From assembly GCF_041022165.1 (NCBI RefSeq), contig NZ_CP163302.1:806001-870000 (forward strand): a stretch of 64,000 bases of DNA. Direction: 5' to 3'. Below the pieces are notes generated by a model that was given only the letters and a program-made list of their open reading frames with translations, made no database searches and had not been told where the DNA came from. Origin of the DNA: Sinomonas sp. P10A9 (GTDB lineage: Bacteria; Actinomycetota; Actinomycetes; Actinomycetales; Micrococcaceae). Below, in pieces: positions 7,747 through 18,165 of the stretch. How positions within the stretch are numbered: the first letter of the stretch is position 1; each line of letters begins with the position of its first letter. A program made the position numbers and the translations under genes.

Positions 7747-8412
7747 TCACTGTCCGCCCGGCTCGATGAGCCCGGACTCGTACGCGAGAACCACGGCCTG
7801 CACCCGGTCCCTCAGCCTGAGCTTGGTCAGGATGCGGCCAAGATGAGTCTTGACGGTCGTCTCGGAGAGGAACAGCTCGGCCGCGACCTCGGTGTTCGAG
7901 AGTCCGCGGCCCACCGCGGCGAGCACGTCCCGCTCCCGGGGGGTGAGCGCTGATAGCCGCTCTCCGGGCCGGCCGGGTGCCGGACGCTGAACGAAGTGTT
8001 CGACGAGCCTGCGCGTGATGGACGGCGCGAGAAGCGTCTCGCCGGCGGCGACGGCGCGCACGCCGTGACCTAGCTCAGACGCGGGAACGTCCTTGAGCAG
8101 GAACCCGCTTGCGCCAGCGCGGATCGCGTCATAGACGTACTCATCGAGATCGAAGGTCGTGAGCATGAGGACCTTCGCGGCGCCTACGGCGCAGATCCGG
8201 CGGGTCGCCTCGATCCCGTCCATGACGGGCATGCGCACGTCCATGAGCACGACGGCGGGCGTGAGCCGCGCGCACTCGCGCACCGCCTCGGCGCCGTCCG
8301 CCGCGGTGCCCACCACGTCAAGATCCGGCTGGGCGTTCAGGATCATCGCGAAGCCCTCGCGGACGAGCCGCTGGTCGTCAACGACGAGGAGCGTCGTCCG
8401 TTCCGCGCTCAC
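7747..8412 (-). CDS. NarL/LuxR-family response regulator
   Basis: A 221-residue cytoplasmic regulator. The receiver domain has VVDDQ, phospho-acceptor Asp58 in LMDVRMPVMDG, the LTTFD switch and LLKD with the conserved lysine. The C-terminal LuxR helix-turn-helix (about 150-215) reads LTPRERDVLAAVGRGLSN and ETTVKTHLGRILTKL. It overlaps the upstream kinase gene by 4 bases, so kinase and regulator are co-translated. The signal is unknown. The divergent membrane protein gene 190 bp beyond the kinase is a plausible target. Confidence 0.92.
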   Translation of the reverse strand: MSAERTTLLVVDDQRLVREGFAMILNAQPDLDVVGTAADGAEAVRECARLTPAVVLMDVRMPVMDGIEATRRICAVGAAKVLMLTTFDLDEYVYDAIRAGASGFLLKDVPASELGHGVRAVAAGETLLAPSITRRLVEHFVQRPAPGRPGERLSALTPRERDVLAAVGRGLSNTEVAAELFLSETTVKTHLGRILTKLRLRDRVQAVVLAYESGLIEPGGQ

Positions 8413-9602
8413 GGCGAGCCCAGCGGAAGCGTCGCCCGCACATGGAAGCCGCGCGGCGGCGTCGGACCCGCCTCAAGACTCCCGCCACACAGTTCGACGC
8501 GCTCGCGCATGCCCCGCAGGCCGAGGCCGCCGCTGTGGGAGGTCACCGGCACCGCACCGACCGGGGAGCTGGGGACTGCAGTGGGGACGGCAGTGCCGTC
8601 ATCATCGATGTCGATCCGCAGGGATCTCGGGCCGTACCGATAGGCGATACGTGCAGGCGCGGCGCCGGCGTGCTTGACCACGTTCGTGAGCGACTCCTGG
8701 ACCACCCGGTATGCGGCGAGGTCCACCGCGGGCGCAAGCGTGTGCGGCTCGCCGGAGGTCGCGATGTCCACAGTGAGTCCGCTCGCTCGGAGCCTGTCGA
8801 GCAGCTCGGGGACGTCCGCGAGGCCGGGCTGCGGGGCTAACGCCGCCGATTCTGAGCCCGAACGGAGGCCTGCGAGCATGGCCCGCAGCTCGTTCAGCGC
8901 CTCGCGGCCGGTCGTCTGCACAGCCCCAAGGGCGCGCCGTGCCCGGGCTGGGTCGGTGTCCAGGATGCTCTCCGCGGCACCGGCCTGGACCACCATGACG
9001 CTCACGGCATGCGCAACGACGTCGTGCAGCTCCCGCGAGATGCGGGTCCGTTCGAGCTCCACCTGGGCCCGTGCCTCGGCGTCGCGCGAGGCCTCGAGCT
9101 CGCGGGCGGTCGCCTCGAGCGCTGCGAGAGCTCGCTTGCGGGAGGTGAGCAGGCGCGAGATGCCGAAGACTGCGAACATGACCGCCGCGTTCCAGATCAG
9201 GGAGCCGACCGGGTCTGCGAACCCCACCGACACGGTCAGGAGCAGGATCACCGTGCCCCACAGCCCCACCGCGAGCGGGACTCGTGCGCCGAGGGCCCAG
9301 ATGATCGACATCGCGCCCGCGAGGGTCGCTGTCGAGTTGTCGAGGCGATAGCCAAGGGCAGGCCCGGCTGCGAACACGCCACCGATGAGCAGCGTGGCGG
9401 CATACGGGTGCCTTCCGCGCATCAGGACGGCCACGGCAATGAGGCCGATGACGATGATGCGCTGGGCGACCGTCCAGGCGGTGACCCCGCCCAGCCACTC
9501 CACGAACGCGAAGGCCACGGTCAGGGCGGCCATCGACACGTCACCCCAGCATGAGGGGAGGGGCCGCCCGAACGGCGACCGGATCCACCGGGCCGCAACC
9601 AT
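8409..9602 (-). CDS. NarL-type sensor histidine kinase
   Basis: A 397-residue membrane kinase and partner of the regulator downstream. The first 155 residues carry about five hydrophobic segments. A HisKA_3 box follows, TRISRELHDVVAHAVSVMV, with the phospho-accepting His193. The ATPase domain includes YRVVQESLTNVVKHAGA and GGLGLRGMRERVELCGG. This is the layout of the common actinobacterial membrane-associated NarL-type kinases without a large outer domain. An internal methionine at residue 24 is an alternative start. The genes are co-directional with a 4-base overlap. Confidence 0.92.
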   Translation of the reverse strand: MVAARWIRSPFGRPLPSCWGDVSMAALTVAFAFVEWLGGVTAWTVAQRIIVIGLIAVAVLMRGRHPYAATLLIGGVFAAGPALGYRLDNSTATLAGAMSIIWALGARVPLAVGLWGTVILLLTVSVGFADPVGSLIWNAAVMFAVFGISRLLTSRKRALAALEATARELEASRDAEARAQVELERTRISRELHDVVAHAVSVMVVQAGAAESILDTDPARARRALGAVQTTGREALNELRAMLAGLRSGSESAALAPQPGLADVPELLDRLRASGLTVDIATSGEPHTLAPAVDLAAYRVVQESLTNVVKHAGAAPARIAYRYGPRSLRIDIDDDGTAVPTAVPSSPVGAVPVTSHSGGLGLRGMRERVELCGGSLEAGPTPPRGFHVRATLPLGSP

Positions 9603-9795
9603 GGCTCGACGATACGCCCGCCACCAGCGAGGCCGCCACGCACCGTGGGAGGACCCGCATCCTCCCCGGGGAGGACCTCGGGCGCGACGGGATCATTCCC
9701 CGCCGAGCCGTTCCTGCCCCCGCGCACGATTCGGGTCGGGCCCGCGGATCCGTACGGTGCAGGGGTCAGTTCATCACCGACCCTCAGGAGTCACT

Positions 9796-11085
9796 ATGAC
9801 CGCCATCCTCCCGCCGTCCACCGTCTCGGCAGCGCGCGCACCCCAGCTGCGCACGTACGCCGGTGCGGCGTCTCTCGGCCTCTTCTTCATCACCTCGTTC
9901 GCCACGCAGTTCCTCTTCTCCGACGGCGGCCAGGACACCGCCGACACCCTGCGTGCCATCGCGGCCAGCCCGGGCACAGCGATCGCGTGGGGCTGGATCA
10001 TGCTGGCCCTCGCCGCACTGTGGCTCGGTGGGGTCTTGTTCCTCGCCGGCGCAACGCGGGGTCGCGGTTCCGGATGGGGTGCCGCCGGGACCTTCGCGGG
10101 AATCCTCGGAACCGTCGGCATCACGCTCATCGGGATGCACGCACTCACCGCGGCGGCCCTCGCGCAGACCCCTCTCGACAGTGCCGCCGCGACATTGCAG
10201 GCCCTCGACGGGGCGGCCGGCTGGTTCATCTTCCCCCTCATGACATGCCAGATGCTCGCGGTCGCGCTGTTCGCGCTGTCGCTATGGCGGCAGGGAATCG
10301 TGCACCGCTGGGTTGCGGCCGCGGGCTGCGCCGCGGTGGTCGTCTCCGCTCTTCCCTGGACCTTCTCGGGACCGGCAGCCCTCGGGCTGGGCCTTGCATC
10401 GCTGGGGGTCGGGACGGGGGCCGTCATCAGGCTCCGCCGTGCCGCCGGCTGGGTCGAGGCGCCGGCCCAGGCCTACCGCGTGTGGGCCGGCGCGGCGTGC
10501 GCCGTCGGGCTGCTCGTCCTGAGCATCCTCAAGGATGCACTCTTCGCCGGAGCCGATGATCCCGATGCCGCGCTCGCGGCCGTGGGTTCGCATCCCGTCC
10601 CACTCGTCGTCGAAGGGGTCATGGCACTCGGGGTCGCCGCGCTCTTCGCGGGGACTACGGCGTTTTTCGTTGGCTCCGTGCGCGGGCGGGGGAGCGGCCT
10701 CGCGGCGGCGGGTGGCGTGCTGGGCGTCGTGGGCTCGGTGTCCATCGCCTCGATGGGGGCCCTTGACTTCCTGACCGCCGCGCTGGGTGTGAGCGGTGCC
10801 GGGACGGGCGTCTTCGGACCGCTCGCCGGGATCCTGTTCCCCGCCTTCATGCCGCTCTTCCTGGCCGAGAACCTCATGCTCGTCGCCTTTGCCGCGGCGC
10901 TGTGGCGGTCCGGGGTGACCGCGTGGGTGCCTTTTGCGCTCTCGCTCGTCTTCGCTGTGGTCGCCCAAGTACACCCGGTTGGACCCGTCGCGCTCGCCCA
11001 GATGGCCCTCGGGCTCGTCGTGGCCGGATGGCTCGCCTACCGGATCCTGCGCTCCCGCAGGCTGTGGCCCCGCCGCGTCGACTAG
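9796..11085 (+). CDS. Multi-pass membrane protein with internal duplication
   Basis: A 429-residue protein of unknown function with roughly ten to twelve hydrophobic segments. It consists of two related halves: RGRGSGWGAAGTFAGILG (about 88-105) recurs as RGRGSGLAAAGGVLGVVG (about 296-313), YAGAASLGLFFITSF (21-35) resembles WAGAACAVGLLVLSIL (230-245), and each half ends with LWR followed by another hydrophobic run. The period is about 208 residues. AGGAG stands a few bases before the ATG. The gene is divergent from the two-component system, which may control it. I do not recognise the family; a transport role would only be a guess. Confidence 0.75.
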   Translation: MTAILPPSTVSAARAPQLRTYAGAASLGLFFITSFATQFLFSDGGQDTADTLRAIAASPGTAIAWGWIMLALAALWLGGVLFLAGATRGRGSGWGAAGTFAGILGTVGITLIGMHALTAAALAQTPLDSAAATLQALDGAAGWFIFPLMTCQMLAVALFALSLWRQGIVHRWVAAAGCAAVVVSALPWTFSGPAALGLGLASLGVGTGAVIRLRRAAGWVEAPAQAYRVWAGAACAVGLLVLSILKDALFAGADDPDAALAAVGSHPVPLVVEGVMALGVAALFAGTTAFFVGSVRGRGSGLAAAGGVLGVVGSVSIASMGALDFLTAALGVSGAGTGVFGPLAGILFPAFMPLFLAENLMLVAFAAALWRSGVTAWVPFALSLVFAVVAQVHPVGPVALAQMALGLVVAGWLAYRILRSRRLWPRRVD

Positions 11086-11088
11086 AAT

Positions 11089-11120
11089 GGATGGCTGGTC
11101 CCTGCCGGGGCCAGCCATCC
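11089..11120 (+). terminator. Weak hairpin after the membrane protein gene
   Basis: GGATGGCTGG (11089-11098) pairs with CCAGCCATCC (11111-11120) around a 12-base loop, followed by TTGTCT. A TAGAAT at 11083-11088 could be the -10 of the lipoprotein gene, in which case the hairpin would lie in that gene's leader. Confidence 0.5.
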
Positions 11121-11145
11121 TTGTCTCCAACCCCGGGAGTCCCGC

Positions 11146-11478
11146 ATGAAGAAGACGCTCATCGCCGCCACGATCGCGGCCACGATGCTGCTCACGGCCT
11201 GCGGCGGCGACGGTCGGCTCAGCGTCCAGGAGAGCTGCAAGCTGCTCAACAGCGACCAGTTCAAGCCCACCGGCAACCAGATCGAGCAGACCAAGCAGAT
11301 TGCCGACCACTACGCGGACATGGCCACCAAGGTGGACCCCTCGATCGGCACGGTCATCCAGGGCATGGCGGACCTCCAGAAGAAGGTCGCCGAGTCCACG
11401 ACGGGCATGGCCACCGCCCAGCAGCGCCAGCAGTTCACTGACGCGATGAACAACATCGGCAAGGTCTGCGGCAACTAG
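11146..11478 (+). CDS. Small secreted lipoprotein, function unknown
   Basis: A 110-residue protein with a clear lipoprotein signal: MKK, a hydrophobic core and the lipobox LLTAC, so Cys19 would be lipidated. The mature part is helical and charged, with conserved-looking cysteines near residues 31 and 108 (SCKLL and KVCGN) that could form a disulfide. No family is recognised. It is a single gene between the membrane protein and cysS. Confidence 0.75.
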   Translation: MKKTLIAATIAATMLLTACGGDGRLSVQESCKLLNSDQFKPTGNQIEQTKQIADHYADMATKVDPSIGTVIQGMADLQKKVAESTTGMATAQQRQQFTDAMNNIGKVCGN

Positions 11479-11543
11479 CCGACCACGCGCCGTCGCCCGC
11501 CGACTCCCATCACGTCCGCCCGATCGTCCCGGCACCCACCCGA

Positions 11544-11549
11544 TACCCT
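11544..11549 (+). promoter_or_regulatory. -10 element TACCCT for cysS, leaderless type
   Basis: TACCCT ends 6 bases before the GTG of cysS at 11556, with no ribosome binding site in between. Confidence 0.5.
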
Positions 11550-11555
11550 TATCCC

Positions 11556-13112
11556 GTGACCCTGCGCTTCTACGATTCCGCCACCGCCGAAGTCCGTGAC
11601 TTCGTTCCGCTCGAGCCCGGCAGGGCCTCGGTGTACTACTGCGGTGCCACGGTGCAGGGCTCCCCGCACGTGGGGCACGTGCGTTCGGCGATCGTGTTCG
11701 ACCAGCTCACGCGCTGGCTGCAGTACCGCGGCCTCGAGACAACCGTGGTCCGCAACGTCACGGACATCGACGACAAGATCCTCGCCAAGAGCGAGGCGAG
11801 CTTCGCATCCGATTTCGTCCCCGAGGGCACCTACATCCCGCGCGAAGAGTGGTTCGCACTCGCGTACCGGTACGAGCAGGAGTTCGAGACCGCCTACGAG
11901 GTGCTCGGCGTCCAGCGCCCCACCTACGAGCCCCGCGCCACGGGCCACATCACGGAGATGCACGAGCTCATCGCCCGGCTGATCGAGCGAGGCCACGCCT
12001 ACCCGGCCGAGGACGGCTCGGGGGACGTGTACTTCGATGTCCGCTCGTGGCCGTCCTATGGGTCCCTCACGCACCAGAGCATCGACGACATGCAGGCCGC
12101 TACCGATGCTGATCCGCGCGGAAAGCGGGATCCTCGCGACTTTGCCCTGTGGAAGGGCTACAAGGACGGCGAGCCCAAGACGGCGGCGTGGCCCTCGCCG
12201 TGGGGCCGCGGCAGGCCCGGCTGGCACCTCGAGTGCTCCGCCATGGCCACGAAGTACCTCGGCGCGCGATTCGACATCCACGGCGGCGGCCTCGACCTGC
12301 GCTTCCCGCACCACGAGAACGAGGTGGCCCAGTCCACCGCTGCCGGTGACGGTTTTGCGAACATCTGGATGCACAACGGCATGGTCACCTACGAGGGCGA
12401 GAAGATGTCGAAGTCCATCGGCAACGTCATCGCGCCCTCCGAGATGCTCGAGCTCGCGCCGGCACGCGTGGTGCGCTACTACCTCGGCCAGGCCCACTAC
12501 CGTTCGGTGCTCGACTACAGGCCTACGTCCCTGCAGGAGGCCGCGGCCGCCGTCGAGCGCATCGACACTTTCATCGCGAAGGCGCTTGCCAAGGTCGGAG
12601 CCTCCGTCGGGGAGTTCGCGCACGACGGCGCCGCGTCGCCCGCCGCTGCTGCCGCCCCGGCCGCTGTGCCTCCGGCCTTCGCCGAGGCCATGGATGACGA
12701 CCTCAACATCCCCCAGGCCCTCGCGGCCCTGCACGAGACGGTGCGCCGGGGGAACACGGCACTCGCTGCAGGCAATGGCGTTGACGATCCCGACGCCGTC
12801 TCGAATGCGCTCTCCGAGGTGCTCGCCATGACCGCCGTCCTCGGCCTCGACGCCGCGGGCGGCCGGACGGCATGGGCCGACAACTCCGAAGACACGATGC
12901 ATCGCGCGCTGGCCACCCTCGTCGACGCGCAGCTCGGAGCCCGTGCCGCGGCACGCGCCGCGAAGGACTGGGCCGCCGCGGACGCGATCCGGGATACCCT
13001 CGCGGCGGCCGGCGTCGTCGTCGAAGACTCTGCGGACGGGGCCACGTGGAGCCTCGCCGCCCCGACTCATTCAAGCGCGCAGAGCGCGCTCACCAACCGA
13101 ACGGGAGCATAA
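11556..13112 (+). CDS. cysS: Cysteine--tRNA ligase
   Basis: A 518-residue class I aminoacyl-tRNA synthetase that charges tRNA-Cys. [18 protein letters not shown] contains the zinc-ligand Cys29 and the HIGH-type motif HVGH (38-41). WHLECSAMA and FPHHENE are typical of CysRS and supply further zinc ligands and cysteine-binding residues. KMSKS (283-287) completes ATP binding. A flexible Ala/Pro-rich stretch near residues 350-370 is somewhat long for the family. The GTG start fits the -10 position. rlmB begins directly after the stop; cysS-rlmB is a conserved pair in actinobacteria. Confidence 0.96.
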   Translation: MTLRFYDSATAEVRDFVPLEPGRASVYYCGATVQGSPHVGHVRSAIVFDQLTRWLQYRGLETTVVRNVTDIDDKILAKSEASFASDFVPEGTYIPREEWFALAYRYEQEFETAYEVLGVQRPTYEPRATGHITEMHELIARLIERGHAYPAEDGSGDVYFDVRSWPSYGSLTHQSIDDMQAATDADPRGKRDPRDFALWKGYKDGEPKTAAWPSPWGRGRPGWHLECSAMATKYLGARFDIHGGGLDLRFPHHENEVAQSTAAGDGFANIWMHNGMVTYEGEKMSKSIGNVIAPSEMLELAPARVVRYYLGQAHYRSVLDYRPTSLQEAAAAVERIDTFIAKALAKVGASVGEFAHDGAASPAAAAAPAAVPPAFAEAMDDDLNIPQALAALHETVRRGNTALAAGNGVDDPDAVSNALSEVLAMTAVLGLDAAGGRTAWADNSEDTMHRALATLVDAQLGARAAARAAKDWAAADAIRDTLAAAGVVVEDSADGATWSLAAPTHSSAQSALTNRTGA

Positions 13113-14120
13113 ATGGCCAAGGGACGCCCCGGGGCAGCTCGGAACAAGAAGGGCCCAACTACTGGCACTGGCGGGCATGGCCGCAAGGCCCTGGAAGGCA
13201 AGGGCCCCACGCCCAAGGCCGAGGACCGGGTGTACCACAAGGCGCACCGCACGAAGGAGCTTGCCGAGCGCTCGGCCGTCAAGCGGACCGGGCAGCCGGG
13301 ACGGCTTGCCACCGGGCGCGCCGGAACGGGCCGCGCGAAGGGCGCCGAGGAGATGGTCACCGGACGCAACTCGGTGGTCGAGGCGCTCCGCGCCGGTGTG
13401 CCGGCGAAGGCCCTCTACGTCGCTGTGCGGATCGAGATGGACGACCGCGTGCGGGAGGCCATGAAGCTCGCCGCCGAGGCCGGCATCGCGCTCATGGAGG
13501 CGCAGAAGCCCGAGCTGGACCGCATGACCGACGATGCGATCCACCAGGGTGTCGCCCTCCAGGTCCCGCCCTACGACTACCCGGAAGCCTTCAAGCTCGC
13601 CGAGGACACCTTCGAGAAGTGGCGGCGCGGGCATATCGCGAACGCGCCCCTGTTCGTGGCGCTCGACGGCATCACGGACCCGCGCAACCTCGGTGCGATC
13701 ATCCGATCCGTTTCCGCCTTCTCAGGCCACGGCGTGATTGTGCCGGAGCGGCGTTCTGTGGGCATGACCGCCTCAGCATGGAAGACGTCCGCCGGCGCGG
13801 CGGTGCGCGTGCCGGTCGCGAAGGCCGCGAACCTCAACACGGTGCTGCGGCAGATGAAGGAGCTCGGGATCTTCGTCCTCGGGCTCGACGGCGACGGCGA
13901 CGTCTCGCTCCCCGGCCTCGCGCTCGCGACCGACCCCGTGTGCCTCGTGGTCGGTTCCGAGGGCAAGGGCCTGTCACGGCTCACGCGCGAGCTGTGCGAC
14001 CAGATCGTCTCGATCCCGATCGACTCGGACATGGAGTCCCTCAACGCCGGCATGGCCGTGGCGATCTCGCTGTACGAGGTCTCCACGCGGCGAGCGGCCG
14101 CGGCTGCCAAGACCTCCTGA
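13113..14120 (+). CDS. rlmB: 23S rRNA (guanosine(2251)-2'-O)-methyltransferase RlmB
   Basis: A 335-residue SPOUT-class methyltransferase that adds a 2'-O-methyl group in the 23S peptidyl-transferase region. The first 80 residues are a very basic, Lys/Arg/Gly-rich extension, probably disordered and RNA-binding. The substrate-binding domain follows (MVTGRNSVVEALRAG), then the knotted SAM-binding domain with DGITDPRNLGAIIRS, VVGSEGKGLSRL and SIPIDSDMESLNAGMAVAISLYE. The ATG is immediately after the cysS stop, so the two genes form an operon. Confidence 0.93.
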   Translation: MAKGRPGAARNKKGPTTGTGGHGRKALEGKGPTPKAEDRVYHKAHRTKELAERSAVKRTGQPGRLATGRAGTGRAKGAEEMVTGRNSVVEALRAGVPAKALYVAVRIEMDDRVREAMKLAAEAGIALMEAQKPELDRMTDDAIHQGVALQVPPYDYPEAFKLAEDTFEKWRRGHIANAPLFVALDGITDPRNLGAIIRSVSAFSGHGVIVPERRSVGMTASAWKTSAGAAVRVPVAKAANLNTVLRQMKELGIFVLGLDGDGDVSLPGLALATDPVCLVVGSEGKGLSRLTRELCDQIVSIPIDSDMESLNAGMAVAISLYEVSTRRAAAAAKTS

Positions 14121-14159
14121 CGCCGAGGTCACCCCGTGCGGCGCCGAGGTCACCCCGTG
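14121..14159. repeat. Tandem intergenic repeat, inverse copy of the element at 1208
   Basis: CGCCGAGGTCACCCCGTG occurs exactly twice, at 14121-14138 and 14142-14159, with a 21-base period and starting on the first base after the rlmB stop. Its complement, CACGGGGTGACCTCGG, matches the core of the tandem pair at 1208-1248. Confidence 0.75.
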
Positions 14160-14177
14160 TGCGGCGCTGCCACCCTC

Positions 14178-14215
14178 AGCGCACGACGGCGGGCTCCCAC
14201 CCGCCGTCGTGCGCT
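14178..14215. terminator. Bidirectional terminator between rlmB and the hydrolase gene
   Basis: A perfect 16-bp stem (14178-14193 with 14200-14215) with loop CTCCCA lies between two convergent genes. Confidence 0.85.
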
Positions 14216-14230
14216 CCCGAGCTCATGCGG

Positions 14231-15025
14231 CTAGAGGCTCACGCTGTTCGCCAGGACCGGCAGGGCCGCGCGGGCCTGCTCCACGCGGGCAAGGTCGAGG
14301 TCCACGTACAGGGTGTCGGGGCCGGAGCCGAGCCGCTCGATCAGGTGCCCGAACGGGTCCACTACGGCGGAGCGGCCGATCCCGGTCGGTGCGCCGTGCT
14401 GTGCCTGTACGCCCGCAGCCTCGGGGTCGGACTGTCCGACGGCCACGAGGAAGCACGTCGAGTCCACAGCGCGCGCCCGCACCAGCAGGTCCCACTGTTC
14501 GGCCTTGCCGGGCCCGGCGCCCCACGAGGCGCACACGAGCTGGACCTGGGCGCCGTCGTCGGCCGTAGCGGTGAAGAGGTTCGGGAAGCGGACGTCGTAG
14601 CAGGTCGCGAGGCCGAACGTGACGCCGTCGACCGTGAACGTGACGGGCTCCTTGCCGGCGGTCACGGTGTCCGACTCGAGGAATCCGAAGGCGTCATAAA
14701 GGTGGATCTTGTCGTAATGTGCCTCGACCCCGCGTCCGTGGACGAGGAGGGTGTTGCGGATCGTCCCCGGTTCCCCGGGGGTGAACATGCCGACCACCAC
14801 CACCACGCCAGCCTCGTCCGCGGCTGCGCGCACTGCCGTGGCCCAGGGCCCGTCGAGGGGTTCGGCGATGTCGGTCAGCGAGTTGCCGAAGGCGCGCATG
14901 GTCGCTTCGGGGAACACCACGATGTCGGCATGCCGTCGACCGGCTTCGGCCAGGGTCTGGCGGACAAGGCCGAGGTTGTCGTCGAGGGAGCGTGAGGAGG
15001 TCATCTGGGCGAGTGCGATCCGCAT
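14231..15025 (-). CDS. Carbon-nitrogen hydrolase (nitrilase superfamily)
   Basis: A 264-residue amidase-like enzyme with the full catalytic triad: Glu40 in VVFPEATM, Lys106 in YDKIHLYD and Cys142 in LATCYDVRFP. The length and the IHLYDAFGF pattern place it with the small single-domain omega-amidase/Nit2-like branch, which removes ammonia from omega-amides or deaminated glutathione. The exact substrate is not visible. The ATG at 15025 gives the normal MRIALAQM start; a longer frame upstream has an unrelated N-terminus. CATACT lies 6 bases upstream and may be a leaderless -10. Confidence 0.88.
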   Translation of the reverse strand: MRIALAQMTSSRSLDDNLGLVRQTLAEAGRRHADIVVFPEATMRAFGNSLTDIAEPLDGPWATAVRAAADEAGVVVVVGMFTPGEPGTIRNTLLVHGRGVEAHYDKIHLYDAFGFLESDTVTAGKEPVTFTVDGVTFGLATCYDVRFPNLFTATADDGAQVQLVCASWGAGPGKAEQWDLLVRARAVDSTCFLVAVGQSDPEAAGVQAQHGAPTGIGRSAVVDPFGHLIERLGSGPDTLYVDLDLARVEQARAALPVLANSVSL

Positions 15026-15196
15026 GGCACCAGTATGTCGGAATGCCCTTTCGAATCTAGGGGTTCCTGTCGGGGCGGCGTCGAACGGGACCCCGGCACC
15101 GGATACTAGGATGGCCACGATGAGGGTGGCCGCAGCACACATGACCCTGTCACAACGAGAAGGGACTCCGGCCCCCGGCAACGGGTCGAGGATGCT

Positions 15197-17292
<2,096 letters not shown>

Positions 17293-17296
<4 letters not shown>

Positions 17297-17757
17297 GCCC
17301 TGTGCTGCGGAGGGCAGTCATCCCGTTCGTGGTCCTCGCGGTTGCCGTGATCGGGTTCCTGGCCACGCGCGGCGGGGGGCCGAGCGCCGACGCCGGCCCC
17401 GCGCCGTCGTCCGCCTCCAGCGCGCGCACGACGGCGGCTTCCGGCCTGGGCGCGCACGTCGCCAACCCGAGCGGGCTGGGCGAGGTGAGGGCGTCCCAGC
17501 TGCCGAAGGAGGCGCAGGACACCCTTGCGCTCATCGTCAAGGGCGGCCCGTACCCGTACGACAGGGACGGGGTCGTCTACAGCAACTTCGAGAAGGTCCT
17601 GCCGCTGAAGTCCTCCGGCTACTACCACGAGTACACCGTGGTGACCCCCGGCTCGTCTGACCGCGGAGCACGCCGGATCGTTGCGGGGCAGCAGAGCGAG
17701 AAGTACTACACCGACGACCACTACGCGTCGTTCCGCTTCATCGTGGAGGGGCAGTGA
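17293..17757 (+). CDS. Secreted guanyl-specific ribonuclease, RNase Sa-like
   Basis: A 154-residue protein with an N-terminal hydrophobic segment (residues 8-24, signal peptide or anchor), a low-complexity linker to about residue 65, and an RNase Sa/barnase-type domain. LPKEAQDTL, GPYPYDRDGVVYSN and YYHEYTVVTPG follow the Streptomyces RNase Sa pattern. The catalytic residues by position are Glu113, Arg128 and His143 in DDHYASF, with Arg124 in the substrate loop, so the enzyme should be active. The RNase Sa disulfide cysteines are absent. The GTG start overlaps the glgX stop by 4 bases and the stop overlaps the inhibitor gene by 4, so the three are translationally coupled. Confidence 0.88.
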
Positions 17758-18074
17758 ACGGACCGGAGAGCGGCCAGCGCAGCGTCGTCGTGCCCGCGGC
17801 AGCGTCGAAGCACGAGGTGCTCGTAGCGTTCGGAAAGGCCCTGCACCTTCCCGAGTACTACGGCACGAATCTCGACGCCCTCAATGACTGCCTCCAGGAC
17901 CTCGCCTCGGAGCTGGCCAACGGCGAGGGCGAGCCGCTCACCCTCGAGTGGCACGTGCACCCGGCCTTCCGCCGCGATGCCGCCTACGCCGTGGTGAAGG
18001 GCATCCTCGTCGGCGCCGTCGAGGCTGCCGAGGGCACGCTCACCCTCCGCATCCTCCCGCCCGACCACGTCTGA
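17754..18074 (+). CDS. Barstar family ribonuclease inhibitor
   Basis: A 106-residue cytoplasmic protein with the barstar signature PEYYGTNLDALNDCLQDL (33-50). Asp41 and Asp45 correspond to the acidic residues that plug the active site of barnase; the tryptophan usually between them is Asn44 here. It would protect the cell from the ribonuclease encoded just upstream. The GTG start overlaps the ribonuclease stop by 4 bases, ensuring coordinated synthesis. The pair is organised like barnase-barstar or RNase Sa with its inhibitor, but sits behind glgX, which is unexpected. Confidence 0.88.
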   Translation: MNGPESGQRSVVVPAAASKHEVLVAFGKALHLPEYYGTNLDALNDCLQDLASELANGEGEPLTLEWHVHPAFRRDAAYAVVKGILVGAVEAAEGTLTLRILPPDHV

Positions 18075-18126
18075 GAGCCACCTCCTGGAGGTCACGTCCG
18101 GTGGGGTGACCTCCAGGAGGTGACTC
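18075..18126. terminator. Long hairpin after the barstar gene
   Basis: A 21-bp stem with one mismatch (18075-18095 with 18106-18126) and a 10-base loop follows the inhibitor stop and faces the end of glgP, so it can terminate both operons. Confidence 0.8.
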
Positions 18127-18165
18127 CCAGATGACTTTCAAGAAACGACTCCCAGAGCGGGGGCG

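Noticed and set aside
14121..14159. Tandem repeat as a CRISPR seed
   Set aside because: Only two units with a three-base gap, no spacers and no cas genes in the window.
18075..18126. Third copy of the 21-base intergenic repeat
   Set aside because: It shares GGGGTGACCTC but is organised as one hairpin rather than a tandem pair, so it is better explained as a terminator.
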